In this document: positions 25,238 through 37,736 of the stretch, in pieces
How the letters are laid out: each line of letters opens with the position of its first letter
How positions within the stretch are numbered: position 1 is the stretch's first letter
NCBI GenBank assembly: GCA_026027325.1
Contig: JAMSLZ010000005.1
Span: 496,001-560,000 of the forward strand
Direction of reading: 5' to 3'
Source: Actinomucor elegans
Taxonomy: Eukaryota; Mucoromycota; Mucoromycetes; Mucorales; Mucoraceae
Length of the DNA stretch: 64,000 nucleotides
The notes under the pieces: generated by a model
What the model was told of the DNA's origin: nothing
Database searches by the model: none
What the model saw: the letters and a program-made list of their open reading frames with translations, nothing else
Program-made: the position numbers and the translations under genes

Positions 25238-26700
25238 CGTTAAAATCATACCCTTCTCTTTCATAGTGTAAATATTTTATAATAAAAAGCCATTGATTTT
25301 TCATGGCATAAAGCACGCTGTATGTTTATGACACAACTTGTGCGTTGTTTGAAGTAAAATCTTGTTGCACCGTTCTAAACATTACCGATAGGTTCATTTT
25401 TCAGTAAAAGTCTGGTTGTACACATTGCTTTAAGCAGAATTTACAAAACAAAAGTATGTGCTTTGATTTTTTTATACATATATATATATATATATATATG
25501 ATGTCAATGAGTAACTAAGACACCAAATACCCAAAAAAACAATATATAATTCGTGGACAACTCAAAGATTTCAAACGGCAATATATTACTACGTTTATGC
25601 TATTCAATATATAGCCGAGTTACCTTTGGCCTTTGTTTTTTAATCTATCTATTTAAGGGCATCCTCAATATCCGCAGTAAATAGGTTGATCACGATAAAT
25701 TTACTACGTTTTGCCCTCCTAATAGTCATAATATTTTTGCACCGTATTTATACAAATCTTAGTTTCTTGTCTCCATCATGGTATCTATACTCACGAATAT
25801 CGCGCACGATAAATTTTCTGTTATCTAATAAAAATGTCTTCTGCTATTATCCTAAAATCAGCCCGCCAAAGAAATACAGATAAGCACGTCTAGCAAAAAC
25901 AAGAGTAAGTCATTCAAGTCTGAAAATGCCAGAAATTACAGTTCTTGCAGGTTTACTGTGCTACAAATTTAATGTTTTTTTTTCTTTTTTATTATTATCG
26001 TGGCTGCTGGGGATGCTCTGAGACTTTTACTATTCAAAAGTCTTTAATCAAATCTTTCATTGGGATGCTAGAGTTTATCTTATAGTCCAATGAAAATGCA
26101 ATGATTTTATTTTTGATTTTCCGTAATCCAATGAAAGCATCCATTTTATCCCGGTTTATTTTTAACTTTTCCAAGTATTGAAAATGCCCCACTGGACATT
26201 TTTCCGAGTATTTTGACTGCCAACAAGCCGTTTCAAGCTATAGTTTCTAACACTGAAAGATTTCTACAATCGAAAATATACTTGAGTGCTTTTTTTTTAT
26301 GTATGATTGAATTTTGACCTGAAAAAAAAAATGAAAAACCAAAATAATCCGAGTAGATTAAAACTAACTGTTATACATAAAGCGGTATTTTGCATGATTC
26401 TACGCAATTACATTTTACATAAACTTTCCCAATGGATTTAGCGCCTATCTATTTTTATTATTATTATGACAAGGTCGCGTCAAAATTGAAAGATGAACTT
26501 TATGATTGCAAGAATAAGACGTTTCGCTTTATATTTTTCATCAATCTTTGGTGGCCAATTAAACCACTCGACATATTCAAACATCGATTAAAAAGCAAAG
26601 GTATAAGGCAATCTACTGTTGGCCAGGGAAAGCGATGGAAAGAAAAAGCCTGTTGTACTTACCAACTGATATTCTTCTTTTCTTTTCAATAATCCAATAG
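25238..26700. other. Intergenic region cyclin / SRP9
   Basis: No gene seen. It contains a TA dinucleotide microsatellite at 25477-25499 and AT-rich promoter-like DNA. An open frame at 26432-26692 has an ATG but no recognisable content. Confidence 0.45.
25477..25499. repeat. (TA)n microsatellite
   Basis: Perfect alternating TA run of about 11 units in intergenic DNA. Confidence 0.8.
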
Positions 26701-27242
26701 ATGTACATTACAAACTGGGACGAATTCCAAAAAGCAGCCGAGGATTTATACATTGCTTCCCCTGAGCAGGTAATCTGATGAAGAACGCGTAGATTCAAGG
26801 TGTTGTTTTCTCATCTGTTGAACCATTTAGACTCGTTATGTCCATAATTTCCACCGTTCTGATGGCGAACTTGTATTAAAAGTAACTGATGACAGAACTG
26901 TAATGTATACCAGGGACGAAACAAAATGAAAAAAGCAAGTGACATTGACAATATAGATATAGTGCCTCAAGTATAAGACAAACCAAATGACAGATTTAAA
27001 AAAGTTTGTCAATTTGAATAGCGTGTTGATGTTGCAAATGATGAATAAGGAAAAGACAGGTAAAGAATCTATGTAAAAGCATAGATGAGAGCGAGAAAAT
27101 TGAAGGCTTTTTTTATTGTAATGTAGACGAAGACACAGTGATACCCGATGCAGCACCAGTGGCAAAGAATAACGCTCCCGAAGTAAAGACTGCCTCACCT
27201 AAACAAGCGCCCAAGGGAAAGAAAGGAAAGAAGAGAAGATAA
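26701..27242 (+). CDS. SRP9: Signal recognition particle 9-kDa-like subunit (SRP9)
   Basis: Exons 26701-26769, 26831-26899, 26963-27059 and 27127-27242 give 116 aa. The start MYITNWDEFQKAAEDLYIASP and the following TRYVHNFHRSDGELVLKVTDDRT-CLKYKT match the alpha-beta-beta-beta-alpha SRP9 fold, including the YKT motif. SRP9 pairs with SRP14 on the Alu domain of SRP RNA and slows translation while the ribosome docks at the ER. The C-terminal extension is Ala/Pro/Lys-rich and ends KGKKGKKRR, a basic RNA-binding tail seen in fungal SRP9/SRP21 proteins but not in the animal protein. It is convergent with RPS21. Confidence 0.9.
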
Positions 27243-27406
27243 AACACTCGTTTAGCGTTTATAATAAAAACACCTTGTAAATTTCGGTAAACCCAATGTC
27301 AATTATATATGTATAGACATGCTTGGAGCATGCGCATTTGTAACTTTTATTTCAAAATTATATATATAAATTGTACAAAAAGAACAAGTCTCTGTTTCTT
27401 TTATAT

Positions 27407-27806
27407 TTATTGTTGGTAAGAGAAGACATTCTTCAAGTCTATGATTGAAAAAAAAATAACCTTAGTACCGCTATTGTAAAACAACCTGTTAATAATACTT
27501 ACAGCCATCTTGTTGAGAGAGACGGTTAAGGGCATCGTCAGACTCGGCTTCCTTACGGAGGAAACCACAGAAAGCGTAGGTGGAGAAGCTGTTGGTAGCA
27601 CGACCCTCAGCATCAACATCAGCAATGTTGATTTGAACGGAAGCGTGGTCCTTGGCAGTGATGAGACGGTTGGTGGCAGAGCTTTAGAAAATAGACATTG
27701 TTAAACGCTTTTTTTTCAAGTATATGATAAACTATGTCTTTTGAACGCTATTTTACCACTTGCGGGGGATGTAAAGATCGATGACTTGGCCTTCAGAGTT
27801 CTCCAT
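27407..27806 (-). CDS. RPS21: 40S ribosomal protein S21 (eS21)
   Basis: Minus-strand exons 27806-27757, 27681-27503 and 27438-27407 give 86 aa, the usual eS21 length. The start [22 protein letters not shown] and the middle [17 protein letters not shown] and [23 protein letters not shown] are near-diagnostic. Codon use is strongly C-ending, as expected for a highly expressed gene, unlike the neighbours. The first intron splits the Cys codon after PRK. The protein is a small-subunit component near the head/platform and aids 18S rRNA maturation. The gene ends 164 nt from the SRP9 stop, tail to tail. Confidence 0.95.
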
Positions 27807-29710
27807 TTTTGTTAATGTCGTGAAAAGAGAAGGAACTCTTGCTGTACCGCGACAGAGCATATAAATATCAGAACAAATTTTTCTCAGGTCAAGCCAAGCC
27901 ACAATATCCTTCATTAATCACCCGCTACTGTGGCCTTTTTATTTGTTGGTTATCTTGATGGAATCTTTAAAGTAAGCTTTCTTGAGAATACATATACGCT
28001 AAAGAAACACCGAGAAGTTAAAAAGCTGTTGGTAAGCCTTCGAAAGACGAATACAAAATATAACTATAGATAGCTGTCAAAACTTAGAGTATAATATCTA
28101 TAACAATCAATAATGCGATCTATAATAATCATGTATCATGATTTATGGCAATCGTGCAGTTGTGAAAACACATCCCATAATAACCTATGGCTATCCAAAA
28201 AAAAAAAGAGAAGAGAAGCCTCATCCTGAGCTTCATATGCGGTTTATACAATAGGTGCACTCTATTGATTATATCTTTTCTATGCATGAATAATGCGCAA
28301 TGTTTATACCACTGATTTGATACAAAAGTTGAGGCTCATCTGTATATTGTTGATATGAGATGCTCATTTCTACTATTGAACGTGCCCTTTGTTTGGTGTT
28401 TTGTGAGTTATAGTGCATTTAGTTGCTTCATTTTGTTCAGAGTTCTGTTCATGAAACTGTTTCCTATCAATAATACCTCCCTCAATTGAAGGAAATATCA
28501 AATGATCTTTACGTTATTCGATACAACTTGTAATTTTCCACAAACTTTGTTAAAATGCTTTTAAGTACTAAGAAGTCTTTGTAATAAAAAACAGGATCAG
28601 ATTTCTTAATCAACTTTAAGCATAATTTCTAAATAGCCAACAGCCAATAGAGATCGAAAAGATGTCACGGCAGTTGGTATACTTTTTATCTTCCTTATTC
28701 ATGGCATCGAAGACACGTTGAATACACGTTCCATGATACAGTCTTATTGCTGATAATTCACAGTTTACGTTGGTGCTAACTTTGCCTTATAGAAGCTAAG
28801 ATGGGCTAAGCCATCTGATTGAAAAAAACTTAACCAAGTTTTTAGCAAGTCTTCGTTATTCATTACACGAAATTAATTTTTCAACAAAGAGAATAGTTAG
28901 TAGATATATATTTGTTCATAGCTTAAGTTTTGCTATGATAGATATATCAAAGTATTTTATGACTAATTCGGCTATTAGGTACTGTGTGCAACAAAAAAGC
29001 ATTGCTATATAGTTGAAATTGTAAACTGTAATAAACAAGTTTGGGTTACGAACAATGCCTTTGAAATCCATTTAATACCTTCAAATCTTATTGAATTGAT
29101 AGGGTTGCTGTTGATAAAACGACCCCGGATTTAGATATACATTCCCATGCAATAAATCTACAGATATCACCTTGGCATGATATTCAGTACACTGAACTTA
29201 CGATATGAGTAGATCATCTGAAATTAAGCTATTTTGGGCCCATTTTTAACATTTCCAAATTCCTCAACCAGTTCCAGTTATATCACATCTGATAACAGGT
29301 ACAAGTTCAGACTGAAGGACTGGATTGAAAAAGAATGATGCCAGATCTCCTATAATACCTTAGGCGTTAATCTAAGTCTATACATGTTATAATATGATCG
29401 CATACTATATATAACTTGAAAGATCTCTTATATTACTATACTACCATGCATTATACAATACCGAGCGCTGATTATTATATTGTCATGGCGCGACGGTAAT
29501 TTAAGAGCAGTGTAGTAATGTTATTTGTAGGTATAGATTAAAGATACGTTTGATTACATCAAACAAACAAAGGTATAGAAAAAACGAGTTATTGCTTTTA
29601 GTATGATGTTTTCTCAACTTGTAATAAAAACCTAACAAATCTCATTCTTTATTCTTTGCTAATTCGATACCTATTATTATCCATGAGTTAGATTCAGTGA
29701 ACGATGGATT

Positions 29711-29805
29711 TCTTGACCGATCTCGATCAAATGCCGCATCTAATAAGTAATCTATACTCAGAATAAACTGCTGCATCTGTTAGAGCCTTTATTAAACTGC
29801 AGTAT
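29711..29805 (+). repeat. Dispersed repeat copy 2
   Basis: One of the more complete copies: TTGACCGATCTCGATCAAAT, GCCGCATCTAATAAGTAAT, CTCAGAATAAACTGCTGCAT and TCTGTTAGAGCC then TTAAACTGCAGT, in the same order as the other members. Confidence 0.65.
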
Positions 29806-29862
29806 AATCAAAATAATAAAAGTTTCGATAATTATATGACAGTAAACCGCATATATTTATAG

Positions 29863-29946
29863 ATCTATAGATCTATAGATCTATCTCTCGATCGAACATC
29901 GCATCTGATTAGTACCCCCAAGGCCAGAATAAGCTGCTGCACTTCA
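29863..29946 (+). repeat. Dispersed repeat copy 3 with ATAGATCT micro-repeat
   Basis: Starts with tandem ATAGATCT units, then CTCTCGATCGAACATCGCAT, CTGATTAGTACCCCC and CAGAATAAGCTGCTGCA. It sits only about 60 nt after copy 2 in the same orientation. Confidence 0.65.
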
Positions 29947-30441
29947 GAAATAAGTGTAATGAACAGATTTAAAGAAAAAAAACAAACAAGCATATAATAT
30001 GTTCACTCGTATTAATGATATATATCTCAATCTTTTCGAACGGATATCTATGAAAAATATAGTACAAACATCGCAGGTTATGCACACACAGATGGTGTAA
30101 CTCAAAATAGTGTAACTATTATAGAGCCAAACACATGAACTGTGATTTCAGCTATAAGTATATAATATTCCTAGGGGAACAAACTCAACAACAAAACCTA
30201 AATTCCAGTATATCATAGCAAAAGAAAAAGAAAGAAAAAAAAGAGAGAGAGGCTAATTTGATACATACAATGGATACTTATTCCATGTTTGCCTGGACAC
30301 AGTTTATTATTTTGATGTATTAGAAGTGGTATTATCAACGGACAGATCCACAGCAGCGCTATACCATTAAATCAAATCCGTCATCAATAGTCCACTGAGC
30401 CTTTTAATTATATTTTATACACAGTTTATATATATGATTGT

Positions 30442-31811
30442 TTATGAACGATAATCAGCATTGATACTGACATACTCATGACTTAAATCACAAGTCCAAA
30501 ATTTGGTTTCGCTTTGACCTAATCCAAGATCTACTTCGATTTGCAGGTCTTCCATCTTTAGAATTTCAGAAGCTCTGTCTTCGTCCACTTTTTCAGGTTC
30601 ACCTTTGACCATCAACTTCAAGTTTTCACTACCATCGGCAGGAACAAATGTCACACTGACAAGTGTGGGATCTACATCAATTCCACTATGACCAAGGCTG
30701 GCACAAATTCTACCCCAGTTAGCGTCTTGACCATACAAAGCAGATTTAACCAACATAGAAGTCGAGATATGAGAAGCAGCCTTTTTAGCACTTTCAAAGG
30801 TTTCAGCGCCCTATATATACATATAGTGTTAATTATCTAGTTAAAATAATAAGAAGGGTTACTTACCTTGACATGAAGAGTAACAAACTTGGTTGCACCT
30901 TCACCATCTCTAACCACCAATTGAGCCAACTCGGCAGCGAAAGCAGTCAAGCGGTCTCTAAACACTTCATAATCAGCATTTTCTTGCTCGATACGAACAT
31001 CGCTTGCACCGTTTGCCAAGACAGAGATAGTATCATTGGTACTCATATCACCATCAATACTGATCGAGTTGAAACTACGATCAACAGCATAAGTCAAAGC
31101 TTTTTGAAGTAACTCTGGCTTGACATAAGCATCTGTCACCATGAAGCCCAACAGAGTAGCCATGTTAGGATGAATCATGCCTGCACCTTTAGCAATACCA
31201 GCCATTCTAAACTTGCCACCTTGCAATTCAAACTCACCAGAACGCAATTTGGGGAAAGTATCCGTAGTCATGTAAGCTTCAGCAGCATTCATCCAACCAC
31301 TGTGGTGTTCTACCGATAGTTTTGAAAAAGCATCACGAATACCAGATTCGATCTTATCCATAGGCAAGTTTTGACCAATGACACCGGTAGACATAGTTAA
31401 CGCGCTCAAAGGTTGTTTCACCAATTCATCCATGATGGAACGCATCTTCTTAGCATCGACAATACCTTGAGCACCTGTGACAGCATTAGCACAGCCCGAG
31501 TTGGTTACGACCGCGTACAGTTTGTCGTTGTTTTCAGCCAAGGTTGCTTTACTGACTAGCACAGGAGCAGCTTGAAACTTATTGGTGGTGAATACAGCAG
31601 CACCTGAACAAGGTAAGTCGGAAACAACCAATGCAACGTCTTTGTTCTTGTTCTTTTTAATCAATGCCGCTACACCACTAGCACGGAAACCAACCGGGTA
31701 AACGCCTGATTGAGCAATCAAAGATTGTTTTGTGGCAGATAGATGTTCGTAGCCAGTCGTATATAGACGGCGTTGAAGCTGTTTTCCTAGAGCAGCGTTG
31801 AGACGAAACAT
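30442..31811 (-). CDS. ARG7: Mitochondrial ornithine acetyltransferase (bifunctional glutamate N-acetyltransferase)
   Basis: Minus-strand exons 31811-30867 and 30810-30442 give 437 aa. I chose the ATG at 31811 because [19 protein letters not shown] is a typical mitochondrial presequence; an upstream in-frame extension is hydrophobic and unlikely. The ArgJ family signature is present: [30 protein letters not shown], then [21 protein letters not shown]. The Ala-Thr bond (Thr at about residue 218) is the self-cleavage point, and Thr becomes the nucleophile. The C-terminus [12 protein letters not shown] is conserved. The enzyme transfers acetyl from N-acetylornithine to glutamate, making ornithine and recycling acetyl in arginine synthesis. 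It is divergent from POL3. Confidence 0.94.
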
Positions 31812-32260
31812 GGGAAATAAGGATGAGAAAGAGAGAAAAAAAAAAAAAGAGATGAATTTATATGGAAAGGAAGAGATGATCATTATCAGCTATTTAATAA
31901 CCGCCATGTTTATCACTATGAGTTACACACAGTTTTGTTTAATGACTCATCGTGAATTACTAGGCCGGGCCAAGACGACCTGTAGTAGCCAAAAGAGCAG
32001 TTATTCCTCAGCATTGAGGTAATTACAGCATATTGCCAATCACTGCGCTCTTCTCTAATCCTCCCACAGTTACAAAAAAGCGTTTTAATCAAGTGGTTCA
32101 TTATATTTCATGCTGCCTGCCAAAAGAAAAGCGTCACGCGTGTCACAGAGCAAGATTTTTTCGGGCAAAGCGAAACCGAGGTTCCAAATTCACGCGTCGT
32201 AACGCGTTTTTCCCTTCTCACTCTGTTATTTCCTTCAGCTTGCAATAATAAAACCGAGAT
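31812..32260. promoter_or_regulatory. Bidirectional promoter, ARG7 / POL3, with ACGCGT cluster
   Basis: A 449-nt divergent spacer. Three ACGCGT hexamers (MluI cell-cycle box type) lie at 32136-32141, 32192-32197 and 32202-32207, all within 125 nt of the POL3 ATG. In yeasts this box binds MBF and drives G1/S expression of replication genes. The match and placement are seen; binding is inferred. On the ARG7 side there is an A-rich run near 31839. Confidence 0.6.
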
Positions 32261-35200
32261 ATGACAGGATCGGATTCACCTCAAGACATTAAAGTGTCAT
32301 CACAGCCTTTTGAGCCCGGATCTACCATGAAAAAGAGAAAGACTACGCATACCAATACAAGTAGCCAGCAAAATGGATCGCATGCACCTACTTTTGAAGA
32401 AGAGTTGAAATTGCTAACCGACGATATGGACATTGATGTCAAATGTACACACAAAATCAAAAGAATTGTTTGATATAATTACTGATATAAATATTGCATA
32501 GTGGAAAATACTCAGGCTACATGGAAGCGTGCCACTGCGCCTAGGTTAGATCCTAAACAAGACAAGATAGGCAAGTCCTTTGCGCTTTGCTCAAAAGATT
32601 ATTTATTAATCTTATTGATATGTAGTATTCCAACAGATCGAGATTGATGAATATATGGATTATTCAGTTCATGAACCAGTCGTTCGCTTCTATGGTGTAA
32701 CTACGGTAAGATCAAACTCAAATAAAAAAGCACAAGTTATTCATACTCTTTTCTAGGGTGGAAACAGTGTAGTTTGTCACGTCAGAAACTTTCTTCCATA
32801 CTTTTACTTTCCAGCACCTGTTGGATTTCAACGAGAACATCTGCCTGCTTTAAAGCAATCTTTGGCTGTAAAGTATTTTAATCCTTAGATAGTAAATGTG
32901 AGACTTATTTTTTTTTGGATAGTCTGCGCTAGGAAATGCAAATGCAGTGTCAGATGTAACTATTATGATGAAGTCTAGTATATATGGATACCATGGAGAC
33001 ATCAAATCACCCTATATCCGTGTCACAGTAAAAGATCCTCGAGATATATCAAAAAGTAAATCAAAAATCGAACAAGGCGTATTTGTTGCTGGCCTCAATC
33101 GACCTTGCCAAGCAGATACCACATTTGAGAGTAATTTGGCCTATATCCTTCGATTCATGATTGATTGTAAAGTACCTGGTTCCAACTGGATTGAATTACC
33201 TGCTGGCACTTGGTCCTTTTTAGAAAAGTCTACTTCTTTGGCTCAAATTGAAGTTCAAACAAGGTATGCGATAGATTAATCGTTGAAAAAATGCGTTGTT
33301 GACTTTGTTCATGTTAGGTATGATCAGTTTATCAGTCATGCACCCGAAGGAGAGTGGTCTGATATGGCACCACTTCGTATTTTGAGTTTTGATATTGAAT
33401 GCGCTGGCAGAAAAGGTGTTTTCCCTGAAGCCAATGTAGATCCAGTGATTCAAATTGCCTCAGTAGTACAAATACAAGGTAAAGCAGCTACAAGATCGCT
33501 TTGATATGTTTATTAACACATAGTTGCAGGCCAAAAGAAACCATTCATTAGAAACGTATTCACATTAAACACTTGTGCTCATATTGTGGGTTCTCAAGTA
33601 TTATCGTTTGATGAGGAAAAGGACATGTTACAAGGTTGGAGTGATTTCATTCGAGAAGTCGATCCTGATGTAGTTATTGGTTACAATACAACCAACTTTG
33701 ATTTCCCTTATCTATTGGATCGCGCTAAACATCTGGGTGTAACTGGATTTGCTTTTCTGGGAAGAATCAAAGGTATTCGTACTGAAGCAAAGGATCACAA
33801 GTTCTCTTCCAAGGCTTATGGTACGCGTGAAAATAAGTTGATTAATTTGGAAGGTCGTCTTCAGCTCGATATGCTACAAGCCATTCAGCGTGATTATAAA
33901 CTTCGATCATACACTCTCAACGCCGTTTCTGCTGAATTCTTGGGTGAACAAAAGGAAGATGTGCATCATTCGATTATTACTGAATTACAAAATGGAAACG
34001 AAGACACACGTCGTCGTTTGGCAGTTTATTGTCTTAAAGATGCTTTCCTGCCCTTAAGATTGATGGATAAACTCATGTTACTGTTCAATTATACTGAAAT
34101 GGCCAGAGTGACGGGTGTTCCATTCAACTATATCTTGCTTCGTGGTCAACAGATCAAGGTTGTGTCACAGTTGTATCGTCGTGCACTGGAACAAGATCTT
34201 GTAATTCCAGTGATTCGATCTGAAATGACCGAAGAAGCCTATGAAGGTGCTACTGTCATTGAACCGGAAAGAGGATATTACGATATCCCAATCACGACAT
34301 TGGATTTCACTTCCTTGTATCCTTCTATCATGCAAGCTCACAATCTATGTTATACTACTTTGTTAAAACCAGATATTATTCAAAAACTGAAATTGGTCAA
34401 GGATGTAGACTATGAAGTAACACCCAACAATGACATGTTTGTCAAAGCAAATCGACGAAGGGGTCTTTTGCCTGAGATTCTTACTGATCTACTGACGGCT
34501 CGTAAGCGTGCTAAAAATGATCTCAAGAAAGAAACAGATCCATTCAAACGTGCTGTGCTGGATGGCCGTCAATTAGCTTTAAAAATCAGTGCAAATTCTG
34601 TTTATGGTTTCACTGGTGCTACTGTTGGTAAGCTGCCCTGTTTGCAAATTTCGTCTAGTGTTACAGCTTATGGTCGTGGCATGATCTTTGAAACCAAAAA
34701 GATCATTGAGGAACATTTCACTATCAAGAACGGATATAAACATGATGCTAAAGTAATCTACGGTGATACCGATTCCGTCATGATCAAGTTTGGTGTGGAC
34801 AATTTGAAAGAAGCCATGGCTTTAGGTAGAGAAGGTGCAACTCTGGTTACAAAGCATTTTATTCGTCCTATCAACCTTGATTTCGAAAAAGTCTATTTTC
34901 CTTACCTACTAATCAATAAGAAGAGATATGCTGGTCTCTATTGGACAAAAGAAGACAAATATGACAAATTGGATGCCAAGGGTATAGAGGTAAAAGACGC
35001 ATGTTATTAGCCATATGTTAAACTAAACTTGCATTCCATTAGACTGTTCGTCGTGATAATTGTCGTCTGACGCAAAATATGATTTCAAAATGTCTTGACA
35101 AGCTACTCATTGAACGAGACGTTGTTGGTGCTCAAACATACGTAAAGCAAACCATCTCGGATTTACTACAAAACAAGGTGGATCTTTCTCAGCTTGTTAT

Positions 35201-35910
35201 TACCAAGGCATTGAGTAAATCAGATTATGCGAATAAACAAGCTCATGTGGAACTAGCGGAACGTATGAAGAAGCGTGATGCTGGTTCAGCTCCTGCTCTA
35301 GGTGATCGAGTTGCTTACGTGATTATCAAAGCTGGTAACAATACACCTGCTTACGACCGTTCAGAAGATCCACTATACGTCTTGGATAACAATATCCCTA
35401 TTGACACAAAATATTACCTGGAAAACCAATTATCAAAGCCGCTATTGCGTATTTTCGAGCCTATTTTGGGAGACAAGGCAGAAAGTCTATGTAAGTTGAC
35501 GCTATCCTATAATCTGTCTACAATCAGCTAACCTCTTGATAGTAACCGGTGCACATACCCGTACTGTCAATATCTCTACACCTACAGTTGGTGGCCTTAT
35601 GAGGTTTGCAGTCAAGACAGCTACCTGTCTTGGATGTAAAGCCCCATTGCCAAAAGGCGATACATCAGCTGCTTGTAAACAATGTACAGACAGACTGCCT
35701 GAACTGTATCAGCACCAACTAGACACTGTTAATAAGCTCGAAGTTAAGTTCTCGAGACTTTGGACACAATGCCAGCGCTGTCAAGAGTCTTTACATCAAG
35801 ATGTTATTTGCTCCAATAATGATTGTCCCATCTTTTATATGCGTAAGAAAGCGCAGAAAGATATGGATGATGCTTCTGAACGCCTGAATAGATTTAGTTA
35901 TGAATGGTAA
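32261..35910 (+). CDS. POL3: DNA polymerase delta catalytic subunit
   Basis: Nine exons: 32261-32444, 32502-32570, 32626-32705, 32757-32867, 32923-33263, 33318-33478, 33530-34989, 35043-35490 and 35543-35910, giving 1073 aa, the usual length. The 3'-5' exonuclease motif I is FDIECAG (about residue 285); later exo motifs include [16 protein letters not shown]. Polymerase motif A is [16 protein letters not shown] (about 572), motif B is [12 protein letters not shown], and motif C is YGDTDS (about 725). Two C-terminal cysteine clusters follow: CysA (CLGC, CKQC) and CysB (CQRC, CSNNDC), the latter the 4Fe-4S site that binds the B subunit. The intron after exon 2 starts with GC (AG/GCAAGT). The enzyme is the lagging-strand and repair replicase. 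Confidence 0.97.
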
Positions 35911-35981
35911 AATAAAAAGTAGGACTGCTTTTAAAAACACGTAAATTCAAATAATAACAATAAAAAAAGACGCGTTATAAT

Positions 35982-36010
35982 CTTTTTTTTTTTTTTTTTT
36001 TTTTTTTTTT
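35982..36010. repeat. Poly-T homopolymer
   Basis: Long T run between POL3 and the Siva-like gene, ending about 16 nt before the latter's ATG; possibly part of its promoter. Confidence 0.7.
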
Positions 36011-36025
36011 ATCGTTCATTGCATA

Positions 36026-36568
36026 ATGACCAAGAGACGCCTTGATGATAGTGGTTTCGCAAACGTTCTTCGACAAAAGCATAAAGAAGATCCTGTATTA
36101 CAGCAGCAAGCAGGTTAGCGCTAAATAACGGCTCCATGTGCGAGACTAACAATAATCTTTTTTATTGTTCATTTAGCTCAAAACACCTTTGCAATGCTAA
36201 TGAAAGCTCAACAAAGAATACAAAAGCCAGCTATTACACCTAACGAAGCTTCATACCAATACTTTAATAATAACGGCAACCATCATTTATTACAGCAGCC
36301 AATAAGTGCTTGCTACAAGTGTAAAAATACCAAACTTTATGATAAATGCGCTTTTTGTGAAAATGTACTTTGTCAAAATTGTATACAACAGTGCAACTTG
36401 TGCCATCACTTGTATTGCAGTACATGTTCAATATTAGAGTAAGATTTACCCACTTTAATTGCATATGCAATGCAATATTAACTGTTTTTTTTTCTCTTTC
36501 TCTCTCTCTTGCATAGTTATTCGCAATCTTCAGATCAAGTATTCTGTTTATCCTGTAAACACACTTGA
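36026..36568 (+). CDS. Siva-like cysteine-rich zinc-binding protein
   Basis: Exons 36026-36113, 36177-36438 and 36517-36568 give 133 aa. The C-terminal half is a dense cysteine array: CYKC, CAFCENVLCQNC, CNLCHHLYCSTC and, after the last intron, DYSQSSDQVFCLSC. Spacing and the final D-S-x-x-VxCxxC match the zinc-binding C-terminus of the Siva family (animal apoptosis regulators). The N-terminus (MTKRRLDDSG) is basic, and the middle is Gln/Asn-rich. The function in fungi is unknown and should not be transferred from mammals. It could instead be another small B-box-like zinc finger, but the order of all cysteine pairs favours Siva. Confidence 0.7.
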
Positions 36569-37736
36569 AAGTCTTTCTTGATCTAACCCACAATTTAATA
36601 TATATTTGTATGTATATATATATTTATACCTTGGAAGCTTTCTAACAATCCGAATTGCTATATACGCAATTGATAGCACCATCATTATCATCACTCTATA
36701 CTAATAGCTTGTACATAAAATTGTAATAATCAAATCAATAGACGCTGTATTTTATATATGTTTGCATAGTGACCTATTGTTTTTATAATGGTATCTTTTT
36801 GAAAGAGTTTGATAAACCGGATTGCCAGGAACAATATTTCTTCTATTTAGCTTGAATATTCATTTACACGGATGATTGTACAACTAAGGTCTCTTTTGTA
36901 AGCTCAGTTCAAGCGCGGTACTAGCTATTAGATATTAACAGGCCATAATAGCAGCATTTTTACGCATTCTTTTCAATTCTATGACATTTCCTACCATTGA
37001 TGGGAGCCTGTCAGCCTGTCTTCTACTCTGACTAAATTTTACCTTTAATTCAATTCCTAAATAAACTATAATAAAAAAAAACATTGTATATGGTTACTGT
37101 CGTAATCCATGCGATGCTTAGTTTGTGACAAGTGAGAAAAACCCAGTACAAACAACTAGCTAGTCCTATACTTGCTCGGTCGCTATCGTACTCTGGAGGA
37201 CCTGGGGAGGGGGACGAGGAGGACGCTGCTGTAATCCTTTTCTGAGAAGAAGGGTTTTCTACTAAGTGAGAATTTCGATTCTGCTCCATATCTTTGTTTG
37301 ACCTGTGCTACGTTCCGGTAAACCAAAACAGGGAGCCCAAAATGTCATTAGCATTTTGAATAATTATGTTTATTTTGAAATAATCACCATTATTGCCTTG
37401 GCGTCAAACGTTGTCTTTACGCCACAATTTAGATGCTTATCTTATGAGCCACCCATACCAATGACGCGGGACAGATGAGCCAACCCAATGGTCATAAGGT
37501 ATTTATCCTAATAGAATGCCTGTGTAAGCCTTGATAATAGCCTTTGTCTACATTTGATCTTTGAATTTCCCTCTACTGTATGCTTCTTTTGCTCATTTCA
37601 AATGTGTTCAACCATTATAAAAGAATAGCTTATTCTTGTCTCACCATATACATATACTATCCTTTAGATATTGAAAGTAGATGCTTGTCATCTCTTAAGC
37701 TACTTTATTCTTTACTTTTATATACACTACAGGTCT
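36569..37736. other. Intergenic region Siva-like / FAM50
   Basis: Convergent spacer with no firm gene. A minus-strand ATG frame at 37050-37289 begins MEQNRNSHLVENPSSQKR and is Ser/Pro-rich, then reads into hydrophobic sequence. It has a GC patch near 37196-37225 and could be a first exon, but I found no continuation. Confidence 0.4.

Larger units (their letters stand above)
27807..30441. other. 2.6-kb gene desert
   Basis: No coding region is supported. RPS21 promoter sequences lie at the left; the right part carries two copies of the dispersed repeat (29711-29805 and 29863-29946) and AT-rich filler. The ARG7 3' end begins at 30442. Confidence 0.5.

Noticed and set aside
26432..26692. 86-aa frame upstream of SRP9
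   Set aside because: AT-rich, Lys/Phe/Tyr-biased composition typical of random frames; no splice link to SRP9, whose own ATG starts at a conserved residue.
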